This document shows, piece by piece, positions 41,000 to 52,154 of a stretch of DNA of 64,000 nucleotides (position 1 is the first letter of the stretch; every line of letters starts with the position of its first letter). Under the pieces are notes generated by a model. The model was not told where the DNA came from, made no database searches, and was given only the letters and a program-made list of their open reading frames with translations. The stretch comes from Nocardia inohanensis NBRC 100128 (GTDB lineage: Bacteria; Actinomycetota; Actinomycetes; Mycobacteriales; Mycobacteriaceae). The stretch is from positions 806,001 through 870,000 of the forward strand of contig NZ_BDBK01000001.1 in assembly GCF_001612945.1 (NCBI RefSeq). Direction: 5' to 3'. A program made the translations under genes and the position numbers.

Positions 41000-41626
41000 A
41001 TGTTCACTGGCATCGTCGAGGAGCTGGGCGAGATCGTCGCCTCCGAGCAGCTGGCCGACGCGGCCCGGCTCACCATTCGCGGGCCCATTGTCACCTCCGA
41101 TGCCATTCACGGCGCCTCCATCGCGGTGAACGGCGTCTGCCTGACCGTCGTGGACGAAAAGGTGGAGGGCGATACCTTCACCGTCGACGTGATGGCCGAA
41201 ACCCTGAACCGTTCCAGCATCGGCGGTCTCGGCGTGGGCTCCCAGGTCAATCTGGAGCGCGCCGCCGCCGTCAACTCCCGCCTCGGCGGCCACATCGTGC
41301 AGGGCCACGTCGACGGCACCGGCACCGTGCTCTCCCGCACCCCCTCGGAGAACTGGGAGGTCGTGCGAATCTCCTTGCCCGACAACCTCGCTCGTTACGT
41401 GGTCGAGAAGGGCTCCATCACCGTCGACGGCATCTCGCTCACCGTCTCCGGCCTCGGCATCGCCGAGGAAGCCGCCGCCGACGGCAGCAAGGACTGGCTC
41501 GAGGTCTCCCTCATCCCGACCACCCGCGCCCTGACCACCCTGGGCACCGCCCCGGTCGGCACCACCGTGAACCTGGAGGTGGATGTCATCGCCAAATACG
41601 TCGAACGGCTCACCCAGCGCGGTTGA
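41000..41626 (+). CDS. ribE: Riboflavin synthase alpha chain
   Basis: 208 residues from the ATG at 41000 (GGAGAGG upstream). It dismutates two 6,7-dimethyl-8-ribityllumazines to riboflavin. Two lumazine-binding repeats are present: MFTGIVEELGEIV ... GVCLTV and, from about 98, GGHIVQGHVDGTGTV ... DGISLTV. It is called ribC in mycobacterial nomenclature. It starts the riboflavin cluster; the ribD gene expected nearby is missing from the window. Confidence 0.95.
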   Translation: MFTGIVEELGEIVASEQLADAARLTIRGPIVTSDAIHGASIAVNGVCLTVVDEKVEGDTFTVDVMAETLNRSSIGGLGVGSQVNLERAAAVNSRLGGHIVQGHVDGTGTVLSRTPSENWEVVRISLPDNLARYVVEKGSITVDGISLTVSGLGIAEEAAADGSKDWLEVSLIPTTRALTTLGTAPVGTTVNLEVDVIAKYVERLTQRG

Positions 41627-41668
41627 TCCGCGCTCGCGCCGGAGGCGGCGCAAAACGGGCAGTGGGAC

Positions 41669-41688
41669 TGCCTTACTGTAGGTAGGCA
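41669..41688. promoter_or_regulatory. Inverted repeat before ribBA
   Basis: TGCCT (41669-41673) and AGGCA (41684-41688) flank TACTGTAGGT. Together with the following CCTAA it loosely resembles a DtxR/IdeR iron box, but with gaps in the alignment. TACTGT could also be a -10 element. Confidence 0.25.
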
Positions 41689-41715
41689 CCTAATTGGAGA
41701 TGGAGCACAACAGAC

Positions 41716-43492
<1,777 letters not shown>

Positions 43493-43495
43493 GCA

Positions 43496-44077
43496 ATGCC
43501 AGTCGTCCGGATCTGGAAGCGGGACGGCGGCTCCGAGGAGCCGCCCCGCCAGCCTGCCGCCGAAACGAAGGCCGGTGACTCCGAAATGCCAACCGCCGAA
43601 ACAGCATCCACCCCCGCCGAAGCCGCTGTGGCATCGAACGAGTGGGATCTGGAGATCCGCCCGCACCACTCGGTCCGGACCGCCCGCATCGTGGCCGCCG
43701 TGCTCGCGGTCGGCTTCACCCTGGCCGGCGTGTTCCTGCGCGTCGGCTCCACCGGCGTGAACTTCCGGATCTCCGACCAGATCGCCATGGCGGTCTTCGG
43801 CTTCCTGCTCGGCGGCGCGGTCCTGCTGCTCACCCGTCCCCGCGTACGAGTCGGCGCCCAAGGCGTCCAGGTCCGAAATATCGCAGGCGACAACCTGTTC
43901 CGCTGGCCCGATATCCGCGGCATCTCGTTCCCGGACAAGAAGTCCTGGGCGCGCCTGGAACTGGTGCACGAAGAGTACGTGCCCATGCTCGCCATCCGCC
44001 GCAACGACAAACTCCGAGCCGCGGAAGCGATGGACCGCTTCCGCGAACTCGGAGCGAAGTACACCGGGCGCGACTAG
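43496..44077 (+). CDS. Membrane protein with bacterial PH domain (Rv1417-like)
   Basis: 193 residues. The N-terminal 45 residues are polar, then two hydrophobic helices (VAAVLAVGFTLAGVFL, then IAMAVFGFLLGGAVLLL), then a PH-like beta domain (RVRVGAQGVQVRNIAGDN, WPDIRGISFPDKKSWARLEL) and a final helix (AAEAMDRFRELGAKY). It sits directly after ribH as in mycobacteria. Function is unknown. It is the second PH-like membrane protein in the window that is embedded in a cofactor or nucleotide operon. Confidence 0.85.
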   Translation: MPVVRIWKRDGGSEEPPRQPAAETKAGDSEMPTAETASTPAEAAVASNEWDLEIRPHHSVRTARIVAAVLAVGFTLAGVFLRVGSTGVNFRISDQIAMAVFGFLLGGAVLLLTRPRVRVGAQGVQVRNIAGDNLFRWPDIRGISFPDKKSWARLELVHEEYVPMLAIRRNDKLRAAEAMDRFRELGAKYTGRD

Positions 44078-44086
44078 CCCTCTCCC

Positions 44087-46054
44087 TCAGCGGGTGTCGC
44101 CGAGCACCGCTCCTTCCCGGCGCGGATCCGCGCCGCCCACCCAGCCGTCGGGTTCGCGGGCCAGGGCGGACAGGCCACTGGATTGCGGTGCCACCGAGAC
44201 CGTGTGCCCGAGTTTTCGCAGGGCTTGGACCAGGGCATCGTGGTCGCCGTTGTCGGTAGGGTCGATGGCCGGGTGCTCGCCGCCGACATTGGTGGTGGGG
44301 GAGTTGCCCGCGCCGAAGGCGACCATCGATACCGCCTGCTGCGGGTTCAGGCCCCAATCCAGCATGGCCACCAGGGTTTTCACCACGAACTGGATGATGA
44401 CCGAGCCGCCGGGGGAGCCGGTCACATAGGCGAGCCGGCCGCGCGCGCCGTCACCGGAGCGGTCGAAGACCAGGGTGGGGGCCATGGAGCTGCGCGGGCG
44501 CTTGCCGGCATCGATGCGATTGGCCACGGGCTGACCGTCTTTGCCCAGGGGTTCGGTGGCGAAGTCGGTGAGCTGGTTGTTGAGCACGAAACCGTCGACG
44601 ATATGGAAGGAGCCGAAAGCGGATTCGACGGTGGTGGTCATGGAGGCGGCGTTGCCGAAGCTGTCCACGATGGAGATGTGGCTGGTCCCGTGCTCGGGCG
44701 GCTGCGGACCGGTGCCGAGCGGGACCGGGCCGAAATCACCGGGCTGGGCGGTGCCCATGCTGCGATTCGGGTCGATCAGCGCCGCCCGCGACTTCAGATA
44801 GTTCGGGTCGATCAGCGCCTGCGGTGAGCCTCCAGGCAGCGGAATGAAATCCGAATCCGCGACGTACTTGTCGCGGTCGGCGTAGGCCAGGCGCTCGGCC
44901 TCCGAGATCAGGTGCACCGCTTCGGCTTTGGGCTTGCCGCCGTTGCGTGCGGTATCGGAATCGCCGGAGACGTCGTCGGGCGGCATGGCCGACAGGTCGT
45001 AATTGGACAGGATGCCGAGAATCGCCGCGACGGCGATACCGCCGGACGACGGATTGGGCATGCCGCAGATCTCGTGCGTGCGGTATGGGGCGCATACCGC
45101 GGTGCGCTTTTTCGCCTGATACGACGACAGATCCGCGAGCGAGACCAGCCCGGGGGTGCGGCCGCCGGAGTTGGTGGCCACGGCATCGACGATATCGGCG
45201 GCGATGGCCCCGGTGTAGAAGGCGTTCGCGCCGTCGGTGGCGATGGCGCCCAGCGTCTTGGCCAGGGCCGGATTGCTCAGTGTGGTGCCCGCGGTCTTGG
45301 CGCTGCCGTCGGCTTGGAGGAAGTACGCCTTGGCGTTCTCGTCCCGTGCCAGATCGGCCGCCGAGTCGGCGATCTGGCCCGCCAGCCGCGGACTGATCTG
45401 AAAACCCTGATCCGCCAGGGAGATCGCGGGCCCGAACAGATCCTTCCACGATTGCTTGCCGTGCTCACGATGCGCGAGTTCGAGCAGCCGCAACGCCCCC
45501 GGCACTCCGATGGACCGGCCGCTGGCGCGCGCATTCGGTTGCGGCGCAGTGCGATCGGTATCGCTGACCCAGCGCAGGTAGTCGTTGGTGGCGGCCGCCG
45601 GGGCGGTCTCGCGCCCGTCGTAGGCGTCGAGGGTCTTGGCGGCCGCGTCGTAGTAGAGCAGGAACGCCCCGCCGCCGATACCCGAAGCCTGCGGCTCCAC
45701 CAGCCCGAGCACGGTCTGCGCCACGATCAACGCGTCCGCCGCGGTCCCGCCGTCGCGCAGCACCCGGCAGGCCGCCTCGGTGGCGATGGGATTGGCCGTG
45801 GAGACCGCGAAGTTGGTGGTGTGCACCGGTTTCATGCCGGTCCGGTATCCCGAGGCGATCTCGGGATGCTGACTCAGATTCGTGGTGGTGGGACCGCCGC
45901 CCGAGGCCCGGGCCGTGACGGGCGTGCCGTTCGGGGCGGTCACGCAGGTGCCCTGCGGGGAGTCCGAACCCGACGAGCATGCCGTGGCCAAACCGAGCAG
46001 GAGCAGCAGGGCAGCGGCCGAGCCGCCCCAGGTCCGCGTTCGCGAGCGCCTCAT
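44087..46054 (-). CDS. ggt: Gamma-glutamyltransferase, lipoprotein
   Basis: 655 residues. The N-terminus is a lipoprotein signal ending GLATAC, so it is exported and lipid-anchored. The Ntn-hydrolase precursor is cleaved before the threonine of GTSHISIVD (near residue 456), separating large and small subunits. Other family motifs are SGIGGGAFLLYYD and the late GSPGGSVI. It transfers or hydrolyses the gamma-glutamyl group of glutathione-like peptides. In Mycobacteriales, which use mycothiol, the natural donor is less clear. It is convergent with the PH protein gene. Confidence 0.93.
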   Translation of the reverse strand: MRRSRTRTWGGSAAALLLLLGLATACSSGSDSPQGTCVTAPNGTPVTARASGGGPTTTNLSQHPEIASGYRTGMKPVHTTNFAVSTANPIATEAACRVLRDGGTAADALIVAQTVLGLVEPQASGIGGGAFLLYYDAAAKTLDAYDGRETAPAAATNDYLRWVSDTDRTAPQPNARASGRSIGVPGALRLLELAHREHGKQSWKDLFGPAISLADQGFQISPRLAGQIADSAADLARDENAKAYFLQADGSAKTAGTTLSNPALAKTLGAIATDGANAFYTGAIAADIVDAVATNSGGRTPGLVSLADLSSYQAKKRTAVCAPYRTHEICGMPNPSSGGIAVAAILGILSNYDLSAMPPDDVSGDSDTARNGGKPKAEAVHLISEAERLAYADRDKYVADSDFIPLPGGSPQALIDPNYLKSRAALIDPNRSMGTAQPGDFGPVPLGTGPQPPEHGTSHISIVDSFGNAASMTTTVESAFGSFHIVDGFVLNNQLTDFATEPLGKDGQPVANRIDAGKRPRSSMAPTLVFDRSGDGARGRLAYVTGSPGGSVIIQFVVKTLVAMLDWGLNPQQAVSMVAFGAGNSPTTNVGGEHPAIDPTDNGDHDALVQALRKLGHTVSVAPQSSGLSALAREPDGWVGGADPRREGAVLGDTR

Positions 46055-46170
46055 GATCGGACTCTAGCGCCGCCGAGCCGCGCGGGCGCGAGTTTGTCTA
46101 CCCCGACCCGGGGGATGTCCGGTTTCCGCCGGTTCCGGTACCCGGCCGCGGTTCGAGCTTCGGGATAGCT

Positions 46171-46202
46171 ATCTCGCAAAGTGAGATCTCGAGCGCGCTC
46201 GA
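46171..46202. promoter_or_regulatory. Two adjacent palindromes upstream of the amino-acid permease
   Basis: ATCTCGCAAAGTGAGAT (46171-46187, one mismatch) is followed directly by the perfect palindrome TCGAGCGCGCTCGA (46189-46202). A -10-like TAGTGT at 46267-46272 is downstream. They are candidate operator sites. Confidence 0.4.
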
Positions 46203-46314
46203 CGTGCGTGTACCGCTCGAATGTGGTTCTTACGGAGCGCCGATGTGATCCACAGCAAACGGCAAGGTAGTGTCGAAGCGCCTCAAAACACGATTGCGGA
46301 GGAATAACCGGCGT

Positions 46315-47784
46315 ATGACCGAGACCCGGACAGCTGCCACCAGCCTCAATGCCGAGGACGCTGGCTATCACAAGGCCCTCAAGCCACGGCAGTTGCAGAT
46401 GATCGCCATCGGCGGCGCCATCGGCACCGGTCTTTTCCTCGGTGCGGGCGGTCGCCTCGCCAGCGCCGGACCGGCACTGTTCCTGGTCTATCTGATCTGC
46501 GGCATCTTCGTCTTCTTCATTCTGCGCGCGCTCGGCGAACTGGTGCTGCACCGCCCGTCCTCGGGTTCGTTCGTCTCCTACGCGCGCGAATTCTTCGGCG
46601 AGAAGGCCGCATTCGTGGCCGGCTGGATGTACTTCCTGAACTGGTCCATGACCGGCATCGTCGACACCACCGCCGTCGCGACCTACCTGCATTACTGGGG
46701 CCCGTTCCAGCCCGTGGCGCAGTGGATTCTGGCGCTGGGCGCACTGGTCATCGTGCTCGGCATCAACCTGGCCTCGGTGAAGTGGTTCGGCGAGATGGAA
46801 TTCTGGGCCGCCATGATCAAGGTGCTGGCCTTGCTCACCTTCCTGGTGGTCGGCACCGTGTTCTTCGCGGGCCGCTTCACCGTCGAAGGCCAGGAGACCG
46901 GTTTCCGCATGGTCAGCGATGCCGGCGGCTGGTTCCCGACCGGCATCCTGCCGCTCATCACCGTCACCTCGGGTGTGGTGTTCGCTTACGCCGCAGTCGA
47001 AATGGTCGGCATCGCGGCGGGCGAGACCGAGAATCCGGCCAAGATCATGCCGCGCGCCATCAACTCGGTCATCGTGCGGATCGCGGTGTTCTACTGCGGT
47101 TCGGTGATCCTGCTGGCACTGCTGCTGCCCTACACCGCCTACAAGGCCGGTGAGAGCCCCTTCGTCACCTTCTTCTCCAAACTCGGTGTGGCGCACATGG
47201 GCTCGATCATGAACTTCGTGGTGCTCACCGCCGCGCTGTCCAGCTTGAACGCGGGCCTGTACTCCACCGGCCGCATCCTGCGCTCGATGGCCATGAACGG
47301 CAGTGCGCCCAAATTCACCGCCCGCATGTCCAAAGCCGGTGTGCCCTATGGCGGCATCCTGCTGACCAGCACCATCGCGCTGTTCGGCATCTGGCTCAAC
47401 TACGTGGTGCCGGAGCAGGCGTTCGAGATCGTGCTGAACGTGGCATCGCTGGGCATTCTGGCGTCCTGGGCGACCATCGTGCTGTGCCAGTTGAAGCTGT
47501 GGTACTGGTGGAAGAACGGCACCGCCGAGCGTCCGGCCTTCCGGATGTGGGGCGCGCCCTACACCGGAATCGCCACCCTGGTCTTCCTTTTCGCGGTTCT
47601 GATCCTGATGGCCTTCGACCGGCCGGTCGGCACCTGGACCGTGGGCAGTCTGGTGATCATCGTGCCCGCCTTGATGATCGGCTGGATGGTGGCCCGCAAA
47701 CGGGTGCTGGCCATAGCCAAGATGCGTGAGGGCTACACCGGAGAGTTCCCGGTGATCCCGCCGATCCCCCTGGACGACAAGTAA
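46315..47784 (+). CDS. Amino-acid permease (AAT family, asparagine/GABA type)
   Basis: 489 residues from the ATG at 46315 (GGAGG at 46298-46302); the frame to 46270 is open but unlikely. About 12 membrane helices. TM1 has the substrate motif [17 protein letters not shown], and [20 protein letters not shown] is the family signature. It resembles the L-asparagine permease AnsP of mycobacteria, but the substrate is inferred. It is divergent from ggt, which could supply amino acids from gamma-glutamyl peptides. Confidence 0.9.
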   Translation: MTETRTAATSLNAEDAGYHKALKPRQLQMIAIGGAIGTGLFLGAGGRLASAGPALFLVYLICGIFVFFILRALGELVLHRPSSGSFVSYAREFFGEKAAFVAGWMYFLNWSMTGIVDTTAVATYLHYWGPFQPVAQWILALGALVIVLGINLASVKWFGEMEFWAAMIKVLALLTFLVVGTVFFAGRFTVEGQETGFRMVSDAGGWFPTGILPLITVTSGVVFAYAAVEMVGIAAGETENPAKIMPRAINSVIVRIAVFYCGSVILLALLLPYTAYKAGESPFVTFFSKLGVAHMGSIMNFVVLTAALSSLNAGLYSTGRILRSMAMNGSAPKFTARMSKAGVPYGGILLTSTIALFGIWLNYVVPEQAFEIVLNVASLGILASWATIVLCQLKLWYWWKNGTAERPAFRMWGAPYTGIATLVFLFAVLILMAFDRPVGTWTVGSLVIIVPALMIGWMVARKRVLAIAKMREGYTGEFPVIPPIPLDDK

Positions 47785-47954
47785 TTTCCGGGCGCGGCGC
47801 TGTGAGCGGTTTCACTGTTTGCGCCGCTTCCTATCGAGTGTGGCCATGGCCATAACTTCGCCGCGGAGATTGTTCGCGCTCCATTCATCTGGTTAGCGTC
47901 ATGTCGATGCGTTCGCAGGGGGCGCATCACCGAAGACGCTCGATGAGGAGTGCT

Positions 47955-48452
47955 GTGAGTTCGCACGCGGCTGTGGTCGACGAGATCGATATCTCGCCGG
48001 CCGATGCGGGAAACGGTGTTCCTGCTTCGATTTCCGAGCGAATTGCCGGGCTGGTCCGGATGGTTCGCCGTGATAGTTCCGAGATGGTGCTGCCCGCGCA
48101 GGTGCGGGAAACACGCTATGCGGCTTTGGCGGCAATGGGATTCGCGGTGCTGCACGGTCTGCTGGCCGTCACCGACGGGCCGGGCAGCGTGGCGGGGAGC
48201 CTGGGGCATTTCGCCGCCGCATTGGTAACCGGGGGAGTGGCATTGCTTTTCGCGGTGCGCTCGCGCTGGGTGTGGGTGGCGGCGCTGGGATTGGCCAGCC
48301 TGCAAGCGTTTCTGGGGGTCTTTACCCTGGTCTCCGCCGAAATGCCCACGGGGGTGGGGCCTTTCACGGTGCTGATCGGCGTGATGGCGTCCGGGGTCGT
48401 GCTCGCGCTGCTGCTGCGCAAGGACTGCTACCGCTGGTTCGTGGCGGTGTGA
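47955..48452 (+). CDS. Hypothetical membrane protein, four helices
   Basis: 165 residues from the GTG at 47955 (GAGGAG at 47945-47950); ATGs at 47901 and 47943 are in frame but lack a ribosome-binding site. A polar N-terminal segment of about 50 residues is followed by four hydrophobic stretches (AALAAMGFAVLHGLLAV; LGHFAAALVTGGVALLF; VWVAALGLASLQAFLGVF; VLIGVMASGVVLALLL). No catalytic motif is seen and I do not recognise a family. It is convergent with the KstD-like gene and separated from it by a hairpin. Confidence 0.75.
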   Translation: MSSHAAVVDEIDISPADAGNGVPASISERIAGLVRMVRRDSSEMVLPAQVRETRYAALAAMGFAVLHGLLAVTDGPGSVAGSLGHFAAALVTGGVALLFAVRSRWVWVAALGLASLQAFLGVFTLVSAEMPTGVGPFTVLIGVMASGVVLALLLRKDCYRWFVAV

Positions 48453-48456
48453 GGGT

Positions 48457-48490
48457 GGTTGCCGCCCGGGTGAAACGCTGAGCGGCAACC
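48457..48490. terminator. Bidirectional terminator
   Basis: GGTTGCCGC (48457-48465) pairs perfectly with GCGGCAACC (48482-48490) between two convergent genes. Confidence 0.7.
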
Positions 48491-48497
48491 GTTTCCG

Positions 48498-50168
48498 TCA
48501 CCTCAGGCTGCGTCCCAGTGCCATACCGGCCGCGCGGCCGGAGAAGATGCAGCCGCCCAGGAAGGTGCCTTCCAGCGCGTTGTAGCCGTGCACGCCACCG
48601 CCGCCGAATCCGGCCACCTCGCCCGCGGCGTACAGGCCGGGGAACGGGGTGCCGTCGGGGCGCATGACCTGGGAATCCAGGTTGGTCTGCAAGCCGCCCA
48701 GCGTCTTGCGGGTCAGGATGTTCAGCCGCACCGCGATCAACGGCCCGTGCTCGGGGTCGAGGATCTTGTGCGGGGTGGCGACCCGGCCCAGTTTGTCGCC
48801 CAGGTAGCGGCGGGCATTGCCGATCGCCATCAGCTGCGCGTCCTTGCTGAACTTGTGTTCGGCGTCGCGATCGCGCGCCACGATCTGGCGTTCGATCTCG
48901 GCGAAATCCAGCTGCGGGCCGCGCGCGATCTTGTTCATGCCGGCCACCAGGTCGGTCAGATTATCGGCGACCACGAAATCCACGCCGTGCTTCTTGAACG
49001 CCTCGACCGGCCCGGGCGCGCCCTTGGCGACGCGGCTGCGCAGCGTGAGTTTCAGGTCCTTGCCGGTGATATCGGGATTCTGCTCCGAACCCGAGAGCGC
49101 GAATTCCTTCTCGATGATCGACTGGGTGAGAACGAACCACGAGTAGTCGTAGCCGGTCGCCAGGATCTCCTTCATCGTCGAATTGGTGTCGAAGCCGGGG
49201 AAATTCGGTGCGGTCAGCCGCTTGCCGTTGGCGTCGAACCACATCGACGAGGGTCCGGGAATGATCCGGATGGCGTGATCGGGCCAGATCGGATCCCAAT
49301 TGTGAATGCCCTCGGTGTAGTGCCACATCCGATCCCGGTTCACGATGCGCCCGCCGGCCGCCTCGGTGATGGCCAGCATTCGCCCGTCCACGTGCGCGGG
49401 CACCCCGGAGATCATGTGCTCGGGGCACGGGCCGAGGCGATCCACCGGCCAGTTGCGGCGGATCAGGTCGTGGTTGTGGCCGATGCCGCCGGAGGTGACG
49501 ATCACCGCCCGCGCCCCGAACTCGAACTCGCCCACCGCGTTCCGGGACGAGGCCACCCCGCGCTCGGCATGGCTGGCCTCCAGGATGCTGCCGCGCACCC
49601 CGGTGACGGCATCGCCGTCGACGACCAGTTCGTCCACCCGATGCCGGAACGCGAACCCGACCTGCCCGCGCTGCTCGGCCTCCAGTACGGGTTCGAGGAA
49701 GACCCGCACCACCTCCGGCCCGGTGCCCCAGGTCAGGTGGAAGCGCGGCACCGAATTGCCGTGCCCGTCCGCGCTCGCGCCGCCACGCTCGGCCCAGCCG
49801 ACCAGCGGGGTCACCCGCAGTCCGAGGTCGTGGAGGTACTGCCGCTTCTCGGTGGCGGCGAATTCGACGTAGGCCCGCGCCCACTGCCGCGCCCAATGGT
49901 CTTCGTCTTCGCGGTCGAAGCCCGCGGAGCCGAGCCAGTCCTGCATCGCCAGCTCCAGCGAGTCCTTCACGCCGAGGCGCCGCTGTTCCGGACTGTCCAC
50001 GAAGAACAGCCCGCCCAGTGACCAGAAAGCCTGGCCGCCGAGGTTCGCGCGGTTCTCCTGATCCAGCACCAGTACGCGGCGGCCCGCCTTGACCAGCTCG
50101 TGAGTGGCGACGAGACCGGCCAGACCGGCGCCGACGACGATGACATCCGGATTCTCGATCATGCCCAT
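48498..50168 (-). CDS. FAD-binding dehydrogenase (3-ketosteroid dehydrogenase / fumarate-reductase-like)
   Basis: 556 residues. The FAD-binding DVIVVGAGLAGLVATHELV is at the N-terminus, and AFWSLGGLFFVDSP follows. The C-terminus has LYAAGEVAGFGGGGVHG then NALEGTFLGGCIFSGRAAG, the second FAD contact. The middle catalytic insert is present. Members oxidise or reduce C-C bonds next to a carbonyl; the sequence resembles the uncharacterised mycobacterial Rv0785-type dehydrogenases rather than proven KstD. It is divergent from the YcaQ-type gene, with a long perfect palindrome between. Confidence 0.85.
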   Translation of the reverse strand: MGMIENPDVIVVGAGLAGLVATHELVKAGRRVLVLDQENRANLGGQAFWSLGGLFFVDSPEQRRLGVKDSLELAMQDWLGSAGFDREDEDHWARQWARAYVEFAATEKRQYLHDLGLRVTPLVGWAERGGASADGHGNSVPRFHLTWGTGPEVVRVFLEPVLEAEQRGQVGFAFRHRVDELVVDGDAVTGVRGSILEASHAERGVASSRNAVGEFEFGARAVIVTSGGIGHNHDLIRRNWPVDRLGPCPEHMISGVPAHVDGRMLAITEAAGGRIVNRDRMWHYTEGIHNWDPIWPDHAIRIIPGPSSMWFDANGKRLTAPNFPGFDTNSTMKEILATGYDYSWFVLTQSIIEKEFALSGSEQNPDITGKDLKLTLRSRVAKGAPGPVEAFKKHGVDFVVADNLTDLVAGMNKIARGPQLDFAEIERQIVARDRDAEHKFSKDAQLMAIGNARRYLGDKLGRVATPHKILDPEHGPLIAVRLNILTRKTLGGLQTNLDSQVMRPDGTPFPGLYAAGEVAGFGGGGVHGYNALEGTFLGGCIFSGRAAGMALGRSLR

Positions 50169-50185
50169 TTCCTAGGTTTGTCGTG

Positions 50186-50209
50186 GTTCGATACATGACT
50201 GTATCGAAC
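50186..50209. promoter_or_regulatory. Perfect 10-base inverted repeat between the dehydrogenase and YcaQ-type genes
   Basis: GTTCGATACA (50186-50195) and TGTATCGAAC (50200-50209) flank TGAC. It lies 18 bases upstream of the dehydrogenase ATG and 34 before the YcaQ-type GTG. Length and symmetry fit a TetR-family operator, but no TetR gene is adjacent. Confidence 0.6.
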
Positions 50210-50242
50210 TTGTCTGTCGGTGGGACATGGCATGGTGCCAGT

Positions 50243-51493
50243 GTGTCGATTTCTCGCACCGCGACCATGACGGTCGCCGCGGCGCGTCGCACCGCGCTCG
50301 CCGCCCAGGGCTTCGCCGCCGCCCGCCCGAGTGCCGCGCCGAATCGGCGCGCCGTGCTCAAGGTCCTAGACAGCACCCGGCTGCTCCAGCTGGATTCGGT
50401 GTCGGCGGTGGTGCGCGCCCACTACGCACCGGTGTTCAGCCGGATCGGGGCCTACGATCGCGCGCTGCTGGACGAGGCGGCGTGGACGCACTCCGCGCGC
50501 CGCCCGCGCAAGCTCATCGAGTACTGGGCGCACGAGGCCGCACTGCTGCCGGTCGAGGATTGGGCGCTGATGCGCTGGCGCATGGAGGAGTACCGGCACG
50601 GGCGCTGGAACGGGATGCGCCAAGTGCTGGAACGCAATCCGGGGCTGAGCGACGAGGTGAAGGGCGTGCTGGCCGAGTTCGGTCCGAGTACCGCCGGTGA
50701 GGTGGAGAAACACCTGGAACTGGATCGGCCGCGCGCCAAGGACAATTGGGGCTGGAACTACAGCGACACCAAGGTCGTGTGCGAGGCGCTGTTCGCCGCG
50801 GGTGAGGTGACCGTGCCCAAACGGGTTGGCTTCCAGCGGCATTACGACCTCGTCGAGAATGTGATCCCCGCCGAGGTGCGGGAGCGGCGGATCGACGAGA
50901 CGGACGCCGTGCGGGAACTGGTCCGCCGGGCCGCCGCCGCGCACGGCATCGCCACCGAGACCGATCTGCGCGACTACTACCGGCTCAAGGGCCGCCAGAC
51001 CGAACCGGCCATCGCCGATCTCCTGGAAACCGGTGAGCTGGAACAGGTCCGGGTGCAGGGCTGGGACAAACCCGCCTACCTGCACGCGCGGGCCCGCACC
51101 CCGCGCCGGGTCGCCGGGGCCGCGCTGCTGTGCCCGTTCGACCCGCTCATCTTCTTCCGCGCCCGCACCGAGCGGCTCTTCGACTTCCACTACCGCATCG
51201 AGATCTACACCCCGGAACACAAACGCGTGCACGGGTATTACGTCTTCCCGTTCCTGCTGGACGGTGAACTCGTCGCCCGGGTGGACCTGCGCGCCGAGCG
51301 CGGTACGGGCCGGTTGCTGGTGCCGGGCGCGTTCGCCGAACCCGGCCGCGATACCCCGCGGGTCGCGGCCGAGCTGGCGGCAGCCCTGCGCGAAATGGCC
51401 GATTGGCTGGAACTCGACACCGTCGAAGCGGGCGAACGCGGCGATCTCGCGCCGGCGCTGGGGCGTGAGCTGGACTCACGCCTGAGCGCCTGA
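50243..51493 (+). CDS. YcaQ/AlkX-family winged-helix DNA glycosylase
   Basis: 416 residues from a GTG at 50243; earlier in-frame starts would translate through the palindrome. Residues about 20-75 contain the catalytic QxD motif (LLQLDSVSAVVRAHYAP). Three winged-helix units follow, and a C-terminal beta-barrel has LLCPFDPLIFFRART and KRVHGYYVFPFLLDGELVARVDL. YcaQ of E. coli unhooks interstrand crosslinks and removes bulky N-alkyl adducts. DNA-repair function is established for the family; the lesion preferred here is unknown. Confidence 0.85.
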   Translation: MSISRTATMTVAAARRTALAAQGFAAARPSAAPNRRAVLKVLDSTRLLQLDSVSAVVRAHYAPVFSRIGAYDRALLDEAAWTHSARRPRKLIEYWAHEAALLPVEDWALMRWRMEEYRHGRWNGMRQVLERNPGLSDEVKGVLAEFGPSTAGEVEKHLELDRPRAKDNWGWNYSDTKVVCEALFAAGEVTVPKRVGFQRHYDLVENVIPAEVRERRIDETDAVRELVRRAAAAHGIATETDLRDYYRLKGRQTEPAIADLLETGELEQVRVQGWDKPAYLHARARTPRRVAGAALLCPFDPLIFFRARTERLFDFHYRIEIYTPEHKRVHGYYVFPFLLDGELVARVDLRAERGTGRLLVPGAFAEPGRDTPRVAAELAAALREMADWLELDTVEAGERGDLAPALGRELDSRLSA

Positions 51494-51501
51494 GCGGACC
51501 G

Positions 51502-51852
51502 TTAGAACGGGCCTTCGGTCCAGGAGTTGAACACGACGCCCTGCTTGCCGTCGCCGCTGCATTCGATGGTCATCGGCATCAGCGGCCGCGGCGAGTCGCC
51601 CACGATGAAGAACGGCGACTGCTGACCGTTGCCGACCTTGCGGGTGCCCAGGCACTGCACGACGGCCGCGTACCAGTGCCCGTCATCGGGGCAGGTGTAG
51701 GTGACGGTGTCCAGGGTGCGGTCCATGCGGCAGGCCGCACCCGCCGCTGCCTGGGCGGACGGGGCCGCGACCGCGACCAGCGCGGCCGCGCCGATCCCGA
51801 AGGCGGACCCCAGCGCGACCGAGCGGCGGCGCAGGTGGAGATGGGTTATCAA
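51502..51852 (-). CDS. Small secreted protein
   Basis: 116 residues from a TTG at 51852 with GGAG six bases upstream; the long upstream extension of the frame has no signal and crosses a repeat. A clear signal peptide is visible (HLRRRSVALGSAFGIGAAAL then PSAQAAAGA). The mature part has four cysteines (ACRMDRTLD, TYTCPDDGHW, VVQCLGTRK, TIECSGDG), likely two disulfides. No known family is recognised. It is convergent with the YcaQ-type gene. Confidence 0.65.
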   Translation of the reverse strand: MITHLHLRRRSVALGSAFGIGAAALVAVAAPSAQAAAGAACRMDRTLDTVTYTCPDDGHWYAAVVQCLGTRKVGNGQQSPFFIVGDSPRPLMPMTIECSGDGKQGVVFNSWTEGPF

Positions 51853-52154
51853 TGGTGCTCCGTTCGTAAGCGGACGGGTACGTCCAATGACAGTTCCGTC
51901 CCATACTGACCGCGCCCGGCGTCGTGACGCGGTAATTACGCGCCGATCCCTCACCGGGCGTGGCGTGTCGCGCGACCCGCTACGCGCCCAGCGACTTTCG
52001 AATCCGACAGGCCGTGCGGGATTGCGTGCGATGCAATGTCGCACGAACTGTCGATCCGGAACCGGGTGGATTCCGGCTGAAAGCCCGCCGGAATGACGAA
52101 GGGGTGCGTCGGAATGGCGGGGCGGCAAGGCTTTCCGGATCGGCGGGACCGGGT
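51853..52154. other. Non-coding interval with half of an interspersed repeat
   Basis: 302 bases. It holds the right half of the palindromic repeat (52064-52097). I see no other gene or signal. Confidence 0.6.
52064..52097. repeat. Palindromic interspersed repeat, right half only
   Basis: GGGTGGATTCCGGCTGAAAG followed by CCCGCCGGAATGAC matches the right arm of the copy at 8990-9068 with few changes. No left arm is found upstream. Confidence 0.7.
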
